NCBI GenBank assembly: GCA_018296165.2 | Contig: JACKQL020000091.1 | Span: 124,001-188,000, forward strand | DNA from: Termitomyces sp. T153 | Lineage: Eukaryota > Basidiomycota > Agaricomycetes > Agaricales > Lyophyllaceae | Length of the DNA stretch: 64,000 bases | Direction of reading: 5' to 3' | Shown here: positions 21,754 to 32,930 of the stretch, one piece after another | Layout of the letters: the number at the start of each line of letters is the position of its first letter | Numbering within the stretch: position 1 is the stretch's first letter | Program-made: the position numbers and the translations under genes | Notes under the pieces: generated by a model | Told to the model about the DNA's origin: nothing | What the model saw: the letters and a program-made list of their open reading frames with translations, nothing else | Databases searched by the model: none

Positions 21754-22103
21754 TGTCAGGGGACTTCCATTTCCAACCTCTGCAACTAGTTCCAGCACCT
21801 CCACAGCTTGTTCAACATCTTCAGGGCTCTTTCTGGAACCCCAGAGTTCTCTATATTACCTCAGTGATTATTGACCTAGGGTTAGGAGTAGCTCCAGTCA
21901 TCTGTACAGTAGTTCCCATGCCTCCACTGCCTGCTGATGCACTGCACTGAGCAGTAGGAAACCCTTAGACTTGTTCTCTTCAGATTCCCCTCTGTTAGGT
22001 GATTAGTTACTAATTGTATCATTGTCTGCTCTGCTAATATACTTTGGATTCCCCTCTGCTAGCTGCATGATTCCAATCCACCACTCTGGAGGTTGCCCTT
22101 ACA
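21754..22103 (+). repeat. Solo LTR of gypsy family B inside copia F
   Basis: 350 bp beginning TGTCAGGGGACTTCC and ending GTTGCCCTTACA. It is flanked by a perfect 5-bp duplication CAGAC (21,749-21,753 and 22,104-22,108). It matches the LTRs at 44,191-44,560 and 58,673-59,041 (both minus strand). The insertion falls shortly after the protease motif of copia F. Confidence 0.95.
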
Positions 22104-23170
22104 CAGACAGGCTCAGAATTGATTTCCTGGTAGTTTAGAAACTTATTGTAGAATAGTGAGAAGTAACTACTGGCACCATAATCAATGATTATACCAGCAG
22201 AGAGGGATGCAGCATGAGCTTCATGACTGTGACCTGAGGTGATGGTGAGTGCAACATTGTCATTGGTGGGGTTATTTGAAGCATCAATGGGGATAAAGAT
22301 GAGAAAAGCATAATTATCATTACTCTTCTCCTCAGTTTTGGCAGCATTAGCTGACTTTGCCTTGTCCTTTCCCTTACTCTTGTGCTTCTTTATCCACCAA
22401 TCAGGTGCCTTGCCTGCCATGCCTCCACCTTCTTCAAAGCATTGATTGTTGGTATGTCTGTCCTGTTTGCAATTGTCATAATGGTGCTCATCCTTTCTTT
22501 TCTCCTTGGGTTTAGACTTTTCTTTTATATCTTTGGACTTGCCTTTGACTATGGCATGAGCTGCAATCATTGCTTTGTGGTGCTGGTTGATGCTGTTTTT
22601 GATAGCAGCATCATTGGCCTCCTCACTGAGATGCAAAATGAGGTCCTGACTGGATACAGGCTTTCCAGTGATACATGCATTAGCAGTAATCATTGTAAGA
22701 AGGGGCTTGTAGGAAGGTGCAAGGAACAGAGAGGTGAAGATGTAGCTGGCAAATGAAGCATTGGAGAGAGGACAACTAATTTTGGCATGGTGTTCCTTAA
22801 GGACAACAAGGTTGGCAAGATGATCACACATGGCAACTTCACCATTCTCAATGAAATGGGAGTTCTGCAACCAAGCAAGAAGGTCAGTCTTGAACATGGC
22901 ACCTTTGTTGCTATGGATAGAAGTAAGTCTCTTTCGAACAGTGGTGGCAGTAGGTTTGCCTTTGATCTGGTGGAATGTAGACTGATCAACAGTTGCATAG
23001 ATAATTTCACAAACAGTTGCTTTCTTCTGAGGCCAGTCCTCTGTTGCATTCTCATGCTCCTCAAGCTGCTTGTCTGATAGCAGGAACAGCAAGTTGTCAT
23101 TTTAGAAGAACAAGCCATCACACTTGACAAGTGCTACCAGTTTACATGTGGTACCAATACCAATGACATG
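22104..23170 (-). pseudogene. Copia F gag and protease start
   Basis: A 352-codon frame (23,092-22,034, its last part running into the B LTR) carries a UBN2-type copia gag: DQSTFHQIKGKPTATTVRKR, LTSIHSNKGAMFKTDLLAWL. The zinc knuckle reads YDNCKQDRHTNNQC, with the first Cys of CX2CX4HX4C changed to Tyr. Downstream is GIIIDYGASSYFSLFYNKFL, the protease active-site region; the usual DSG or DCG reads DYG. The gag start is probably upstream near 23,170-23,190, separated by stops. Gag would form the particle, and the knuckle would bind the RNA. Confidence 0.85.
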
Positions 23171-23306
23171 TCATTGAAGTTTCTTTGACATGATTGCATT
23201 GATGATATGTTCCTGGTACAATGTTCAGTTTGATCCATCAAATGCAAGCTTTGGAATGGTGAGTTTTGTGGTTGAAACATTGTAGGTATCTTTGGGGCCC
23301 ATAACC

Positions 23307-23598
23307 TGTTGAGCAGGGGCCAGTTACAAGAGGAACAGGATGATGAGGTAGGCTAGAATACACTGCAAAACAGAAGGTAAAACCTCAGTGAATGGTTGAA
23401 CACTAATATATTGTATATGTACCTGTGAAACAGAAGGTAAACTTTGAGATATCAGTATGTATATTGAGTGGAGATTATGGGGGACTTACACCTCAGTGAA
23501 TGGTTGAACACTGAGGTGTGACATATAACTAAGTGATAAAAAACAAAAGGAATGGTAAGTAAGTAAGTGTCCATGGTTATGCCTGCATGTTCTCAACA
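23307..23598 (-). repeat. 5' LTR of copia F with adjoining primer-binding site
   Basis: 292 bp with TGTTGAG...CTCAACA ends. On the minus strand it is followed at once by GGTTATGGGCCCCAAAG (23,306-23,290). Copia element E at 57,152 has the same GGTTATGGG directly after its LTR, which supports its role as the primer-binding site. Confidence 0.95.
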
Positions 23599-23603
23599 AT
23601 CAA

Positions 23604-24620
23604 GTCCTGCACATTGACACTCTTAAATAGACTCATTCATCAAGAGATCTGTGTGGGTAAATGAGCAATCATTTCCCAAGATCAGGACTGAGTGTTCAAT
23701 TTCTTAAGCTTTTCATCCTTGTCTGCTTCTCTAATTCAGTTATCAAGCAAGGTTATAATGTATCAAAGACACCTTAGGAAAAAGGAAAGACAGAAACAGA
23801 AGAGGAAGAAAAAGCAGCCAGCCAGGGAGACTAAGAAAGTAGCAGGACCAGGTCCATCTTGAATATCAAATTTGTCACCTTCCAATGTATTAAATAAAAT
23901 AACAGCAACAGATCCACCCCAATGAGGTCAGGGTTTGTGTTAGCTGAGGAGATGAGGTTTACAGAGATGGAGAAGATGCTCTGGTGGTACAATATGACAC
24001 TTAGAGCACTTGACAAGTGCATGGACATCAGGGACATGAGTGTTGTGGGCATAACATCTGACCTCATCAGGACAAAGCAGACTATTGAGGCTCATGCTGG
24101 GCATCTCATGCAGAACAAAGTTGACATTGTTGCTCTCTGGGGCATGGTTGACAACAGTCAAAACCAGCTTCAAATCTCATCTCTCCCTGTGTTTGCCAGA
24201 CCACATCTTTAACAGAAATTTGCATGAGTGCCCTTGTATATTTATGTTGGTTGTATAGTCTCCAGGATTTTTTCATGTAGTTTCCAGCTTTCTACTGGAA
24301 GGCATTAGAAGTCTGGATTTAGAAAATGTGAATGGGGGATCACTTTGATTTTCTCTGCCCACTCTTCTCCAGTTTCTGGTGTTGTTCCCTTACTGGCCCA
24401 GTAGTTGAAAATATTGGTGAGAATTCTATCTTTTAAGATGGTGGTTCTAGCCTGACAATTTGGCTCCTGCTGGTACATTTCCTTATGTGGTTCAAAAATT
24501 GCCTTCTTATCCACAGTGAAGAGTGGTTCTGTTTGTCTTTTTCTTGGAGAAAATATTGGTTCTGGTGCCTGGCAGACATTGGGTATGGGATCATTGGACA
24601 AGGACATTTTATAGGCCCAT
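23604..24620 (-). pseudogene. Family D2 gag N-terminal region
   Basis: A minus-strand frame from 24,607 reads MSLSNDPIPNVCQAPEPIFS, KKAIFEPHKEMYQQEPN and ILTNIFNYWASKGTTPETGE. It looks like a genuine protein start, but no gag core motif is visible. Further down, WIREADKDEKLKKLNTQS near 23,700-23,760 is a charged helical stretch. Stops cut the frame several times. The stretch closely matches 10,660-11,448 in D1 for its lower half. The upper part, beyond 24,372, is absent from D1. Confidence 0.6.
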
Positions 24621-25997
24621 TTGTTAAATTCAATTTTTGTTAAACACTAAATCACATGATCTTTCACCCACATGAGAAACTTTCATAGAGAATGCACCAG
24701 AGCTGGCATCCACCTGCCAGAGTGGATGAAGGCCAGCTGGGAAGGTCTGTCTCTCTCTGTGTCAAAAAACTGTCTGTCCCTTCATTAAATTGTCTTGCAC
24801 CAATTGAAGAATGTCCATAGATGGCCTACCAGATCAGATGACTTACTGGATCAGATGTCCATTCAGTGGACTGGACATTGGCCAGCAGTCCACAAGTTCT
24901 GCCAATTCAATCAAATTGTCTTGTACAAGACTTGCTAATTTTTTCCTCACCTACTAAGAAGCACATAGATTTCAGATAACCTTGAAGAACTACACCAGCT
25001 GTGAGGAAATCTGATTTGTTGCTAATGTCACCAACACCAATGAATATCTGTTTTTTTATTGTCCCTTCTATTGTCCATTTTGGCAGACAGTCTGATGGTG
25101 GCTTTCCTACCTTAGCCTAGTATATATCACTTGAGGAAAACTTTTACAACAAAATTTTCTTTGAGAATACTGAATGTTGTAAAAAGATTGCCAATATTGA
25201 TCATTATCTGTTGCACATCACTTGCACCTCTTCACATTGATCAATCATCTTGTATGGAGCTCATAACAATTTTCCTTTTCTATCTCATATGTTCTGTTAC
25301 ATATATTCCAGAAAATCTTCTGCTGGCAGGCACACTCTTTGACACCTCATTGGCACCATGAATTTGAATGCTATGATGAAGTGCCAGCAACCAAAACTAC
25401 AGTTCTCAGGCAAAGAGATCTTATACCTGCTGAAGAAAAGACAAGAGTCATCCAGAACTCTAGAGGATTACCTATACTGGTCAAAGAACAAGTGCCCATT
25501 AGTCCAATTCCAGTTGTCACTTTGCTGTACCATTCCCAGCCACCAATGATGACTATTATTTCTCTCAGGGATGCTCCAATGGTAGATGAGATATATCCTG
25601 TCCCCATGAAGCATGGCAAGGTAAATTTTCAAGGAAAAAGTTGTGCAACATATTATTGTTCATATCTTATAGACACAGGCAGACTATCTTGATGACTTCA
25701 TCAACTATGTTCCACAGTTGCTCAGTGGTTTACTCAGTTGTGAATCTATTGGTGATATTAGCCATTGTCATGCACATCCTGACAAACATCTTGCACAATG
25801 GCAATGCTGTGATTGCATTGGTTCAAGACTTTTTTGTCATAGGTGTTTATGCCAAACACACCAGTCCAATCCACTTCACTAACCAGAGATATGGAATGGC
25901 AAATACTTCCAGCCCATGAACTTATCTGATGCAGGTGGCTATTTCTATGTTTCCCACCATGCAATTCACAATTGCCATAGTGGCATGACCCAGGTGA
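24621..25997. other. Unassigned decayed sequence before the KDZ relic
   Basis: This lies upstream of the D2 gag and could hold its 5' LTR, but no partner copy was found. A plus-strand open frame at 25,339-25,692 (118 codons, RQRDLIPAEEKTRVIQ) and its overlapping frames match nothing I recognise. CpG is nearly absent. Confidence 0.4.
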
Positions 25998-27200
25998 ATG
26001 TTCTTGAGGACTATAAATGAAAAAATGACATCAAATAGCAAGACTTCCTGCAAGCCATCCAGAGTATTTCAACATTGTCATGGTGTTATCAGGCATGCTG
26101 AAATTACTAATGTAGGTCATGATGAACCAATTGATATTGATGTAGAAACAGGGATTGATAGAAACATGTTTCCAGCACCAGATCCACTAATGGAAATGCA
26201 GCCTTCATCAAGAAATCCATCCCCACAAATGCAGTTTTTAGTAGTGGATCCATCCCACAAGGTAGCACATCCACTGTCTAATCAGTTGCTGTAGCAGGAG
26301 CAACAGTTTTCATTAGCAGATTTCATGGATCTAGAGTCAAATCTATCAAATGTGTCTATGCCTACCTCACATGCTGAAATTCTGGCTAGAATTCAAATAC
26401 TAGATGAGGAGCAATAGGAACTAGAGGACAATGACACCATGGAAGGTGGAGAACTGCTATTGGAACAAGTACTAATGGAAGATGTTCCTTCACATGGACC
26501 ACAAGACATGGAGGAAAATTATGCATATGGGTGCTATATTGAGAGAATTGATTGCTTTGGAAACCCAATTGCATGCATTGTACACACAGCTGGTGTGCAC
26601 TGCATCAGTGTTGTTGCATGCAAGTGTTCTGGCCAAGATGTCTGGGTTGAGGATATCATTCACTCCCAGCTGATTCCTAGCACATTTGACCCAGATGAGA
26701 ACATATTTTACAACAGCCATTCTGGATGATTTTTGTCTGACTAATTTAGAGTGCAAAGCCTCTGCTTATCAGTATTGGCAGAAACTTGCAAGGATTATTT
26801 CATCAATTGCTTCTTCAGGTGAAGTGGATAACCTCTGTTGTGAATTATGATGACTTTTGTGTTCATGGCACTGGTTAAAGAAATTGAAATGGGAAGGTCT
26901 TGAATATGATGAGACAAAAGAACCAATGGCACCAGAGCATGGTGAGCTTGCAATATTCTGTCCCACTTGCCCTCAACCAGGAGTGAATATTCTGTCAAAG
27001 GAACAAGTTCCAGTTCACTAGAAGTTCAATCACTCATTGATGATGGATGGAAACTTCAAGGCAGATCATGTCCATCATCATAATCCTGCTCAGAATGTGT
27101 GGCATTCTGAAGGAGGTGAAATGATGCCCAGGAGGGATGAACTTGATGAATATCTTAAGTTTGCAAAGGATAGGCTGATGGTGAGTTTTTCCTTGGATTG
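25998..27200 (+). pseudogene. KDZ (Kyakuja-Dileera-Zisupton) transposase relic with CxC2-like region
   Basis: One frame runs from 25,998 to 26,729 with a few stops: a polar N-terminal stretch, then ENYAYGCYIERIDCFGNPI and VHTAGVHCISVVACKCSGQD, the CxC2-like cysteine cluster found before KDZ domains. After a frameshift come AILDDFCLTNLECKASAYQY and WQKLARII. After a gap come HGELAIFCPTCPQPGVNILS and MMDGNFKADHVHHHNP, which match the KDZ signature of a CPxCPQPG motif followed by DGN, the first catalytic Asp. The relic stops near 27,200, just before an A-type LTR at 27,281. The rest of the DDE domain was not found elsewhere in the window. KDZ elements are DNA transposons that are common in mushrooms. 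Confidence 0.8.
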
Positions 27201-27280
27201 CTAAATGTGCCATTATTGATTGACTATTAATGTTTGCATTCAAATTGCTCCCATCTGCCATACACTATTAACATTCACTC

Positions 27281-28262
27281 TGTCAGGTTCTGCTGACCAT
27301 GGAGGCTTAGCTTAACTGGGCAAGTCCTTACTAGACAGATGCAATGTCCTGTGCTTATAACCTAGCACTCTGTGGATGGTTCAGACTTCAGATACTTGTG
27401 AGGAAGCTAAGAGGAGTGGTCTGGGCAAGTCTGGGGTGGTCTGGGCAAGTCTAAGACCAAGTATATTAAACATTGGGCTTGGGTGGGCATCAGGTACAAG
27501 TCTATAAACAAGTGTATGGGTTGTGGAGCAAGCAGAGGCTTTGTGAGTAATGGGAGTGGAGCCAGAGTTTGATGGAGGATCAATTGAGTATGATGGGCTC
27601 CAGGGCCAAGCATAGGGCAAGGTCCAGAGTTATTGTATGAATGTTTGATGAGTTGTAGCATGTGCATGGAGTTTGTAATGACATCAGAGTGGAAAGGAAC
27701 TTAGGAACAATAAAGCAACAGAGATGGACAAGACAACACAAGTCAAGATTAAACCAAGATTTGAGACTAAGAATAGAAATAGAGATGAGACTGGGAGACA
27801 TAACATGGAAAAAAAAACAAGAAACTGTAACCAAGTAAACACAATATCAAGACTGAGGTAATAGATGCCACTCTATGGTTTATATACTAACTACTAGACC
27901 TCCTCTAGGGGTTGAGGGTGCAGTGGCTGGGCTTGTCAGAGATGTGCATGGTTGATGGGTATTGGGTCTGATCAGATGGTGGGCCATGGTGATATTCTGA
28001 TGGGAACTGATGGGGACATGGTCTGCTCTGTAGTTGTTGGAGAGCTCTGGAGGAGCTGTATGGGTTGTAGGGGTCAGCCAGTGGTGTATGCCTGGGCCAG
28101 GAGATGTGTTGGAGAGGCCTGGGGCCTTGTGGGGAGGGGGGAGGGGGATCTGAGGAGGCCCACAGGGGATGCACCAGGATTTGCCAGGAAGTTGTTGGAG
28201 TTTGCCAAGAGAGCATCAGAGTTCTCTGGGATGGGCACCATGGGTCAGCAAAGGCTGGGCCT
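27281..28262 (-). repeat. Gypsy A-type LTR, minus orientation
   Basis: It starts (plus strand) TGTCAGGTTCTGCTGACC at 27,281 and resembles the other A LTRs along its length (for example CTGGGCAAGTCT, ATGGGAGTGGAGCCAGAGTTTGATG). It ends near 28,262, where a gypsy B integrase fragment begins, so the far end is missing. It truncates or flanks the KDZ relic. Confidence 0.8.
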
Positions 28263-28450
28263 ACTACCTGCAGTTTGATGGTCAGACCAAATGCATGAAT
28301 CAGGAGCTCAAGCAGTACTTCTGCCTCTTCTGCAATGAGCACTAGGATGACTGGGATGAACTCCTCCTTAATGCCAAGTTTCAGTATAACAACCATGTTT
28401 ACATGGCCACCCAGTTTTCACTCTTCTTCCTAGACACTGGATGTCACCCA
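28263..28450 (+). pseudogene. Gypsy family B integrase fragment
   Basis: The plus strand reads LQFDGQTKCMNQELKQYFCL, then DDWDELLLNAKFQYNNHVYM and FSLFFLDTGCHPC. This matches the end of the integrase core of family B at 39,834-39,541. The catalytic Glu position reads Lys (QTKC instead of QTER). Only about 190 bp remain, wedged between two inverted A-type LTRs. Confidence 0.8.
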
Positions 28451-29583
28451 TGTATCACAACCCATTCTCAGAACTCCCCTCTCTTCAAGCTGCCTTACTT
28501 TCCTGAAGTTCCCCCTTTAACTCCTCCAACCTTTGTTCACCCACAACACTTACCCCAGCTAACTCCATTACTTCTCCAGCAAACTCTGATGGCCTCCTGG
28601 CTAATTCCAACACATTTCCCTGCAGACTTCAATGCTTCCCCTTCCTCTCCTAAGCCCCTGAAACCCTTCCCCACTGTTTCTGATGCCAGCATACATCACT
28701 AATTTGTCACCCTGACTTACCTGACCAGCTTCAGAGCATCACAATGACCCCAGAATAGCCTGTGTCCCCAGCTGATCCTATCATAATCCTATCAGTATAT
28801 CACTACAGCCTGCCCCCTGATCACAACTGACACCTGTTGGCTCCATGTGACCCCAACAAGCTCTGCTGCCAGACCCACTATCCCCAGAGCTGTTCCAGTA
28901 GTTAGTATATAAGTTGTAGAGTAACATCCCATACTCTAGTCTTGATATTGTTTTACCTAATGTGCTTCTGATTGTCTGATTGTCTGTTTTTGTGTCTCCT
29001 ATTATGTTTTCCCTCTTCCCAGTCTCCCAGTCTTATCTTGTCTCTATCTCTGTTATTGTCTCATTATTGTTTTGTATCTCTGCTTGAATCTATTTCCATT
29101 CTTGTCTCAATCTTGCTTTGACTTCACATTGTCTTGTACAACTCTATTTCCTTTATTGTGTCCAAATCCTTTCAACTCTAACACCATTACAAACTCTGTG
29201 CTTACAATTAAGAATCTCAAACATTCATCAATCAACTCCAGACCTTGCTATTTGCTTGGCTCCAAAACCCATCAACATCCATTGATCTCCCATCAACCTC
29301 CAGCCCACTCCCATCACTTGTGTAGCCCCATTTGCCCTGCATCATCAATACTTGCCCCAGACTTGTACCTGGAACTTTCCCAAGCTTGACCCTTCCTTGT
29401 ACCTTGTTTTAGACTTCCCTGGACTACTTCAGACTTGCTTGGACCACTCCCATTGACTTATTCTCACAAGTATCTGAAGTCCAGACCTCTCCAAAGTGCT
29501 AGGTTATCAGTGCAGGACATTGCATCTGCCTAGTAAGGACTTGCCCAGTTAAGCTGAGCCCCCATGGTCAGCAGAACCTGACA
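28451..29583 (+). repeat. Gypsy A-type LTR, plus orientation
   Basis: About 1,133 bp ending AGAACCTGACA at 29,583, followed by the family leader TAATATCAAGAC. It contains AGTTAGTATATAAGTTGTAGAG at about 28,899-28,920, a TATA-like stretch also present in the copy at 50,254. The start reads TGTATCACAACCCATTC, a slightly altered TGTCATGACCC. This is the 5' LTR of a plus-strand A copy (A3). Confidence 0.85.
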
Positions 29584-31075
29584 TAATATCAAGACTCTCC
29601 CTTACTCTGTTCTCAATGTCTTTAATTAACCCTGCATATACTCCTGCCAGAAGTCTCAATGCCCATTGGTTGAGAGCCATTATAATTCATTTTGCCTTGC
29701 CCTGATTGCCAAGACACATTGAATCACAGATCCAATGTCAATACTCCCTCCACTCCAGTCACACCCCCAGACAATGGCTCTCTCCACAGACACCCTCCCA
29801 GTTCAACTCCCATTGCATCACTTTTACAACCACCCCCTCTTGCACCTCTCTCCCCTTCTCTGCCAGCTCCACCTCCTACTAAGGTCAACTATGACACCAC
29901 CAACCCCATATTCAACCAACCTCTGGTGATGATTAATTAATTGCTTGATGACTTCTCCAGCATCTCACCAACCAACACCCCCCTCCTCAAGTTCCTCCAC
30001 AATAATACAAACTCCTGCTAGAGACAAACACTCCCTGCATAAAGAACAAGCTATCCTCCCCACCAACAGACAACAATGAGATCTCTGACCACCAGCCACC
30101 TAGTCAAGCACCTTTGCCCTTCACTGCTGACTTCCCCTGGCTCTGCCAACTAAGCCCTGAATCCACTGGCCCAACCAGAATGACTACACAGATTTGGACC
30201 AGTTCTCTCCAATGCCACACCTCCCAAGGATCCAGAAAACAATACTGACTTCTCCTCCCCCCTACAGCTCTGTCAAGGTTTGCATGTCACCAATATTTAA
30301 CTCAACAAATCTCTGACAGAGCCCCCTCTGCCCATGTCGATAGCACAAGCCTCTGATGCTTTGCCAGCAAACAGTTCAGACTCTTTGTGCATCCATTGAC
30401 CAATCCTCAGGACATCAACTCTCCAAAACAAGCCCCACCATTATTGGAATCAACTCCTGACCCCAACAACCCCCCTCCCCCAAAAAATGAATCAAGATTC
30501 CAAGACCAGTACCCCACCACCAACCTTGAACCCAACCTCCAGAATCAGCTAGGACTACTCTGATTACCTGGCCATCAACCATCAACCTCACCCAACATCT
30601 GAATGGACAAGCTCCACAACAAATCCCCAAGCATGGATACAACTTCTGCCAACCCCCTCTCCCTCCTCCAGTTCTCTAGGGCTCTGATGCCTCTGACCCA
30701 ACTCCAGCAACTCCAGAGCCAACCAAAAGAATTCCCAAACATCAAGACAGCCAAGAAAATGGAATCAACTCATGACCCTGACAACTCTCCTTCCCTAAAA
30801 AATGAATCAAGATTCCAAGACCAGCACCCCACCACCAACCTCAAACCCAACCTCCAGAATTAGCTAGGACTACTCTGGTTACCTGGCCATTGATCCCACC
30901 CAACATCTGAATGGACAAGCTCCACAACAAAATCCCTAAGCATGGATACAACTCCTGCTAACCCCCTCTCTCTCCCCCTCCAGTTCTCCAGGGCTCTGAC
31001 ACCTCTGACCCAACTCCAGCAACTCCAGAGCCAACCAAAAGAATTTCCAAACATCAAGACAGCAAAGAAAGGAAG
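29584..31075 (+). pseudogene. Family A-like gag leader and Pro/Gln-rich region (A3)
   Basis: After the leader TAATATCAAGACTCTCCC comes ATGTCTTTAATTAACCC, aligned with the MSAYNPAYNP start of A1 gag. The following 1.4 kb is proline-, threonine- and serine-rich in all plus frames, with many stops, and diverges from A2 gag. Protease and pol were not found. The lower part contains a 310-bp tandem duplication. The copy appears to end near 31,075. Confidence 0.5.
30446..31070 (+). repeat. Tandem duplication, two units of about 310-315 bp
   Basis: GGAATCAACTCCTGACCC at 30,446 recurs as GGAATCAACTCATGACCC at 30,761. AACATCTGAATGGACAAGC recurs 308 bp apart (30,595 and 30,903), and CAAACATCAAGACAGC also recurs. 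In one plus frame the unit reads LQFSRALMPLTQLQQLQSQP and PKEFPNIKTAKK, so it may have been a coding repeat in gag. Confidence 0.9.
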
Positions 31076-31252
31076 GAAAACACACCTCCACTCCAGCCTC
31101 CTTTAATGCTTCAGTCAAGTAAAGGGGAACAAATGTACTGACTGAACCAAGTGTGTCTGGGTCTCTCAGAGTGTGAAGGTGATTAGGGAGATCAATGGGG
31201 AGGAGGGGATCTACAACAACCATGATTGCTGAAAGGTCAGTTCTCTTTTCAT

Positions 31253-31874
31253 TTATATTTCTTCACTCTTTTCATATACCACAGGCAGATAAATCAAACA
31301 AGGGAAAGAAAAACTAGTTGATTGTACTGACTGAACATTGAGAGTTGTGTAGTGTAATTCACTGTGAGAGATTGTTCCTTTTGTCATTTGCATAAGTTTA
31401 TTAATTTTTCTGTTTCTCAATTTACCACAAGCTATTTCTCTGGGGGTACAGCCAAATGTGTCATGAGTCTTATAACATATTCTTATGAGGTGGGTTTCTT
31501 CTTCTAAAACTCGGTCTCTCTTATTGCTCACATGCATCACCAAAGGTGCTATGCCTCATCATTGCAGAGGAGGGTGCACAGTCATTATATAGAGGCCTGC
31601 TATCAACTGTCTGAGCAGGCATTGCTCCCACACTACCATACCTGCCAAGGAACTGTTGCATCATCATTGGATTCATTCTCCATGGGTTAGCATTTGCATT
31701 TGCTCCTGCAGTCCTATCAGCTCCTGTTGCACCCCACATAAATGGGTTGAATGCTGATGGTCCTGCTTTTGTTTTTCCACTTCTCAAGCAGCCTACAATA
31801 AGGCATAGCCTCTTAGTATGCCAAATATGGAGCAATAGCAGCAACTCTGGTTGGCTTGGGATCACATCACACAA
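31253..31874 (-). pseudogene. Unidentified ORF pair, possibly one frameshifted protein
   Basis: Two minus-strand frames overlap by 23 bp. The first (31,874-31,521, 117 codons) has KTKAGPSAFNPFMWGATGAD and NPWRMNPMMMQQFLGRYGSV. The second (31,543-31,253, 96 codons) has RDRVLEEETHLIRICYKTHD and FGCTPREIACGKLRNRKINK. Both have a composition more like real protein than the neighbouring shadows, and a single frameshift would join them. No transmembrane segment or known motif is visible. They are not homologous to the surrounding retroelements. I cannot assign a function. Confidence 0.35.
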
Positions 31875-32039
31875 AGAATGATTCCCCTCTCAATGCTTTA
31901 CAGAAGCCCATTAACTTGCATCATATTTGCTTGTTTTATCTTGGCTACATACCCACCTTCCTCAATATCCACTCAATCTGAGAACTTGGCTTTGTGGCAA
32001 GATATAGCTGCACTCAAATGTACACTTCTTGAGGAATGT

Positions 32040-32930
32040 TGATAAGACCCACTTGTTGCTGAGCACCATTTTTGGCATTCCTGACTGGACAGCAGCTGAT
32101 TATTTTGACATGGCACAAGTCACAACACTCAGCATGTGAAGCCTAGCCCTAAGGTCTGGAACAACATAGCCTTTGCATGGGATTTTAGCAAACACAAGAC
32201 TTATCAATCATAAGCTATATCACATGGAGTCTGGACTTTGAGTCTAGAATGACAAGGCCAAGACCTTTCTTAGCAATGAGTGCTAGTGACTTTCTTGGTG
32301 AAAACACCATCTCCCCTCCAAAAATGGACATATTGATAGTCATGTGATTTTTTACTTATCATTTTTCTTGTTGAGCTTACAAACATATTTGAATGGTGTT
32401 TACACTTCAGGTATAGACATCAGACATGCTCTTTTCTTGCAATTTATTGCCTTTATGCATCACATTGATGTTTCTTACTTTTTACTTGGTCACCAGATTG
32501 ACACCTCATATATATCAGAAATACCTTGGCAGATGCTGTCACTGTGGTGACTATTATCTCCTTTCTAATACTATACTTACAAAAAGTATAAATACTGCCT
32601 GTACATAGAGACCAAAAACAATGAACAGAGTACCACTCCCCCCCTCTCTCTCTAAGCTTACCAGCTTAAGATTTCACTTTGCTCTTTTGCTCAATATCAA
32701 CAATGACTTAGCAATAGTCTTGTTGACTCAATTTTGACTTAGTGTGGTACCAACTATGGGTGCCCTTAGCATTATTTTGACCCAGCAATGTTAGCAACTA
32801 GTTTGCATTTGTCCCCTCACCCCCCTTATTGTCACTTCCCCTTTCTTTCCCCAACTCTCCTTTTGCCACTTAGTTTGCTCTTCCTTAGCAACTCTTTTGT
32901 CTTCATTCATTTTTCTTTCCTTTACCTAGC
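32040..32930 (+). repeat. C-type LTR and leader, old copy (C2)
   Basis: Matches C1 (6,398-7,300) block by block, but nearly every CpG of C1 is TG or CA here. It contains TATAAATACTGCCTGTACATAG (32,588-32,609) as the probable promoter, and TGTGGTACCAACTATGGGTGCCC near 32,743. It runs to about 32,930, where a truncated B LTR begins. Confidence 0.75.

Larger units (their letters stand above)
17049..23598 (-). mobile_element. Ty1/copia retrotransposon F, full length with LTRs and target-site duplication
   Basis: LTRs at 17,049-17,331 and 23,307-23,598 begin TGTTGAG and end CTCAACA. The 5-bp target-site duplication ATCAA is perfect (17,044-17,048 and 23,599-23,603). On the minus strand a primer-binding site GGTTATGGGCCC directly follows the 5' LTR. 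Gene order is gag, protease, integrase, reverse transcriptase, RNase H, as in Ty1/copia. The element sits inside gypsy D2. Two solo LTRs of other families have in turn inserted into it (19,795-20,876 and 21,754-22,103). The coding frames carry stops, and the zinc knuckle and protease motifs have point changes, so it is inactive. Confidence 0.95.
12405..24620 (-). mobile_element. Near-complete Ty3/gypsy chromovirus D2, split by copia element F
   Basis: Minus-strand order: gag (24.6-23.6 kb), [copia F], gag end and protease (17.0-16.3), reverse transcriptase (16.15-15.57), RNase H (15.35-14.79), HHCC and integrase core (14.49-13.55), integrase tail (13.55-13.23), chromodomain (13.15-12.4). Without the copia insertion the element is about 5.7 kb. 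Catalytic motifs are better kept than in families A and B: the RT YLDD motif and all three integrase acids are still readable. Many in-frame stops remain. LTRs were not identified. Confidence 0.85.
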
